Of a DNA stretch of 13,129 nt, positions 12,657-13,129 are shown piece by piece. The stretch is taken from contig JAPKXT010000205.1 in assembly GCA_026394695.1 (NCBI GenBank), positions 1 through 13,129 of the forward strand, read 5' to 3'. Both the position numbers and the translations under genes were made by a program. Numbering within the stretch: position 1 is the stretch's first letter; the number at the start of each line of letters is the position of its first letter. The notes under the pieces are model-generated. The model was not told where the DNA came from. It made no database searches and saw only the letters and a list, made by a program, of their open reading frames with translations. The DNA comes from Methanoregula sp. Its GTDB lineage: Archaea > Halobacteriota > Methanomicrobia > Methanomicrobiales > Methanospirillaceae.

Positions 12657-13129
12657 TCATCTCTTCACAAGATGCTGCCGGTACATCTTCTCAAGCTCAG
12701 CGAGGTCGTTAACCGGTGTCGGGATCACCCGCAAATCGTTTTCCATGATCGCTTTAGCAAGATTCCTGAAGATCTCCGCTTCCTTCGAACCGGGAGAGTG
12801 CTCCACTACGGCCCTGCCTTCCAGCTCGCACTCCTGGATCACGGGACTCCTGGGAACGACCTGGACAAATGATGTCCCCAGCTTTTTTGCAAATTCCGGA
12901 ATGATGGCACGCTCTAACGCTTCATCGCCGTTGCTGTTGCAGATGATCCCGGCAAGCCCGGTGTCCCCCCGCTTTGCCAGGCGCTGTACTGCCCGGGCGA
13001 TGTTGTTTGCCGCATAAATACTCATGAACCCGCCGGAACAGATGAGGTAGATCTCTTTTGCGAATCCTTCGCGGATGGGCATTGAAAACCCCCCGCAGAC
13101 AACATCACCGAGAACATCGTAAATCGCCA
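12657..13129 (-). CDS. NifH-family (nitrogenase iron-protein-like) ATPase, C-terminal part
   Basis: The gene runs off the right edge, so only about the last 157 residues are visible. Reading in from the edge gives IYDVLGDVVCGGFSMPIREG, the NifH/BchL/CfbC segment in which the Cys is one of the two ligands of the [4Fe-4S] cluster bridging the dimer. It continues with EIYLICSGGFMSIYAANNI, GIICNS and QVVPRSPVIQECELEGRAVVE. The P-loop, switch I and the other cluster Cys lie outside the window. The tail (VPRSPVIQECELEGR, ending YRQHLVKR) differs from classical NifH (VPRDNxVQxAE), favouring a nitrogenase-like protein of group IV type such as CfbC of coenzyme F430 synthesis or an uncharacterised relative. 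The ATG at 13080-13082 is internal, not the true start. Confidence 0.85.
   Translation of the reverse strand, partial: AIYDVLGDVVCGGFSMPIREGFAKEIYLICSGGFMSIYAANNIARAVQRLAKRGDTGLAGIICNSNGDEALERAIIPEFAKKLGTSFVQVVPRSPVIQECELEGRAVVEHSPGSKEAEIFRNLAKAIMENDLRVIPTPVNDLAELEKMYRQHLVKR

Noticed and set aside
1..13129. CRISPR arrays, tRNA or rRNA genes, insertion sequences, integrase attachment sites
   Set aside because: I saw no regularly spaced direct repeats, cloverleaf sequences, transposase motifs or flanking terminal repeats in the window.

Overview
The window most resembles chromosomal DNA of a methanogenic archaeon, probably of the Methanomicrobiales (Methanoregula-like). This rests on the mix of families: a multi-PAS HisKA_2 sensor kinase, an iron-sulfur flavoprotein with the compact cysteine motif of Methanosarcina Isf, two DUF169 (COG2043) proteins, a nitrogenase-iron-protein homologue and a PEGA lipoprotein. 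Archaeal TATA-like boxes lie about 25-30 bases before several starts, and T-rich terminators follow several genes. The taxonomic call is inference; there is no rRNA or tRNA gene in view.

Layout from left to right. (1) 1-1082: an AT-rich end, a small acidic orphan protein (191-421) and a four-helix membrane protein (717-1082), each followed by a hairpin/T-run terminator. (2) 1083-3426: a 350-base leader with two terminators, an inverted repeat and two short open frames, then a soluble three-PAS histidine kinase with its own terminator. (3) 3506-6320: a tiny membrane protein on the minus strand, then a divergent unit. An HxlR regulator on the minus strand faces a plus-strand operon of a 63-residue cysteine-bearing protein, an ABC ATPase and an ABC-2 permease. 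The shared promoter carries repeated ACTAT/ATAGT elements. (4) 6397-7970: a metallo-beta-lactamase-fold hydrolase and a PEGA lipoprotein on the minus strand, with a possible gene remnant between them. (5) 7990-9379: a doubtful minus-strand ORF containing a plus-sense hairpin plus T9, an HdeD/DUF308 membrane protein with a perfect 12-bp palindrome in its promoter, and a possible broken minus-strand coding remnant. (6) 9380-11690: a compact three-gene operon of Isf-like flavoprotein, DUF169 and DUF169. (7) 11774-13129: a class I SAM methyltransferase and the C-terminal part of a NifH-family ATPase, both on the minus strand; the latter runs off the right edge.

The two most interesting units are the flavoprotein-DUF169-DUF169 operon and the HxlR/small cysteine protein/ABC exporter unit. 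In the first, two diverged paralogues of a family with no known function are tightly coupled to a probable Fe-S/FMN electron carrier. The second looks like a thiol- or ligand-responsive export system with a visible operator array. Neither function can be settled from sequence alone.
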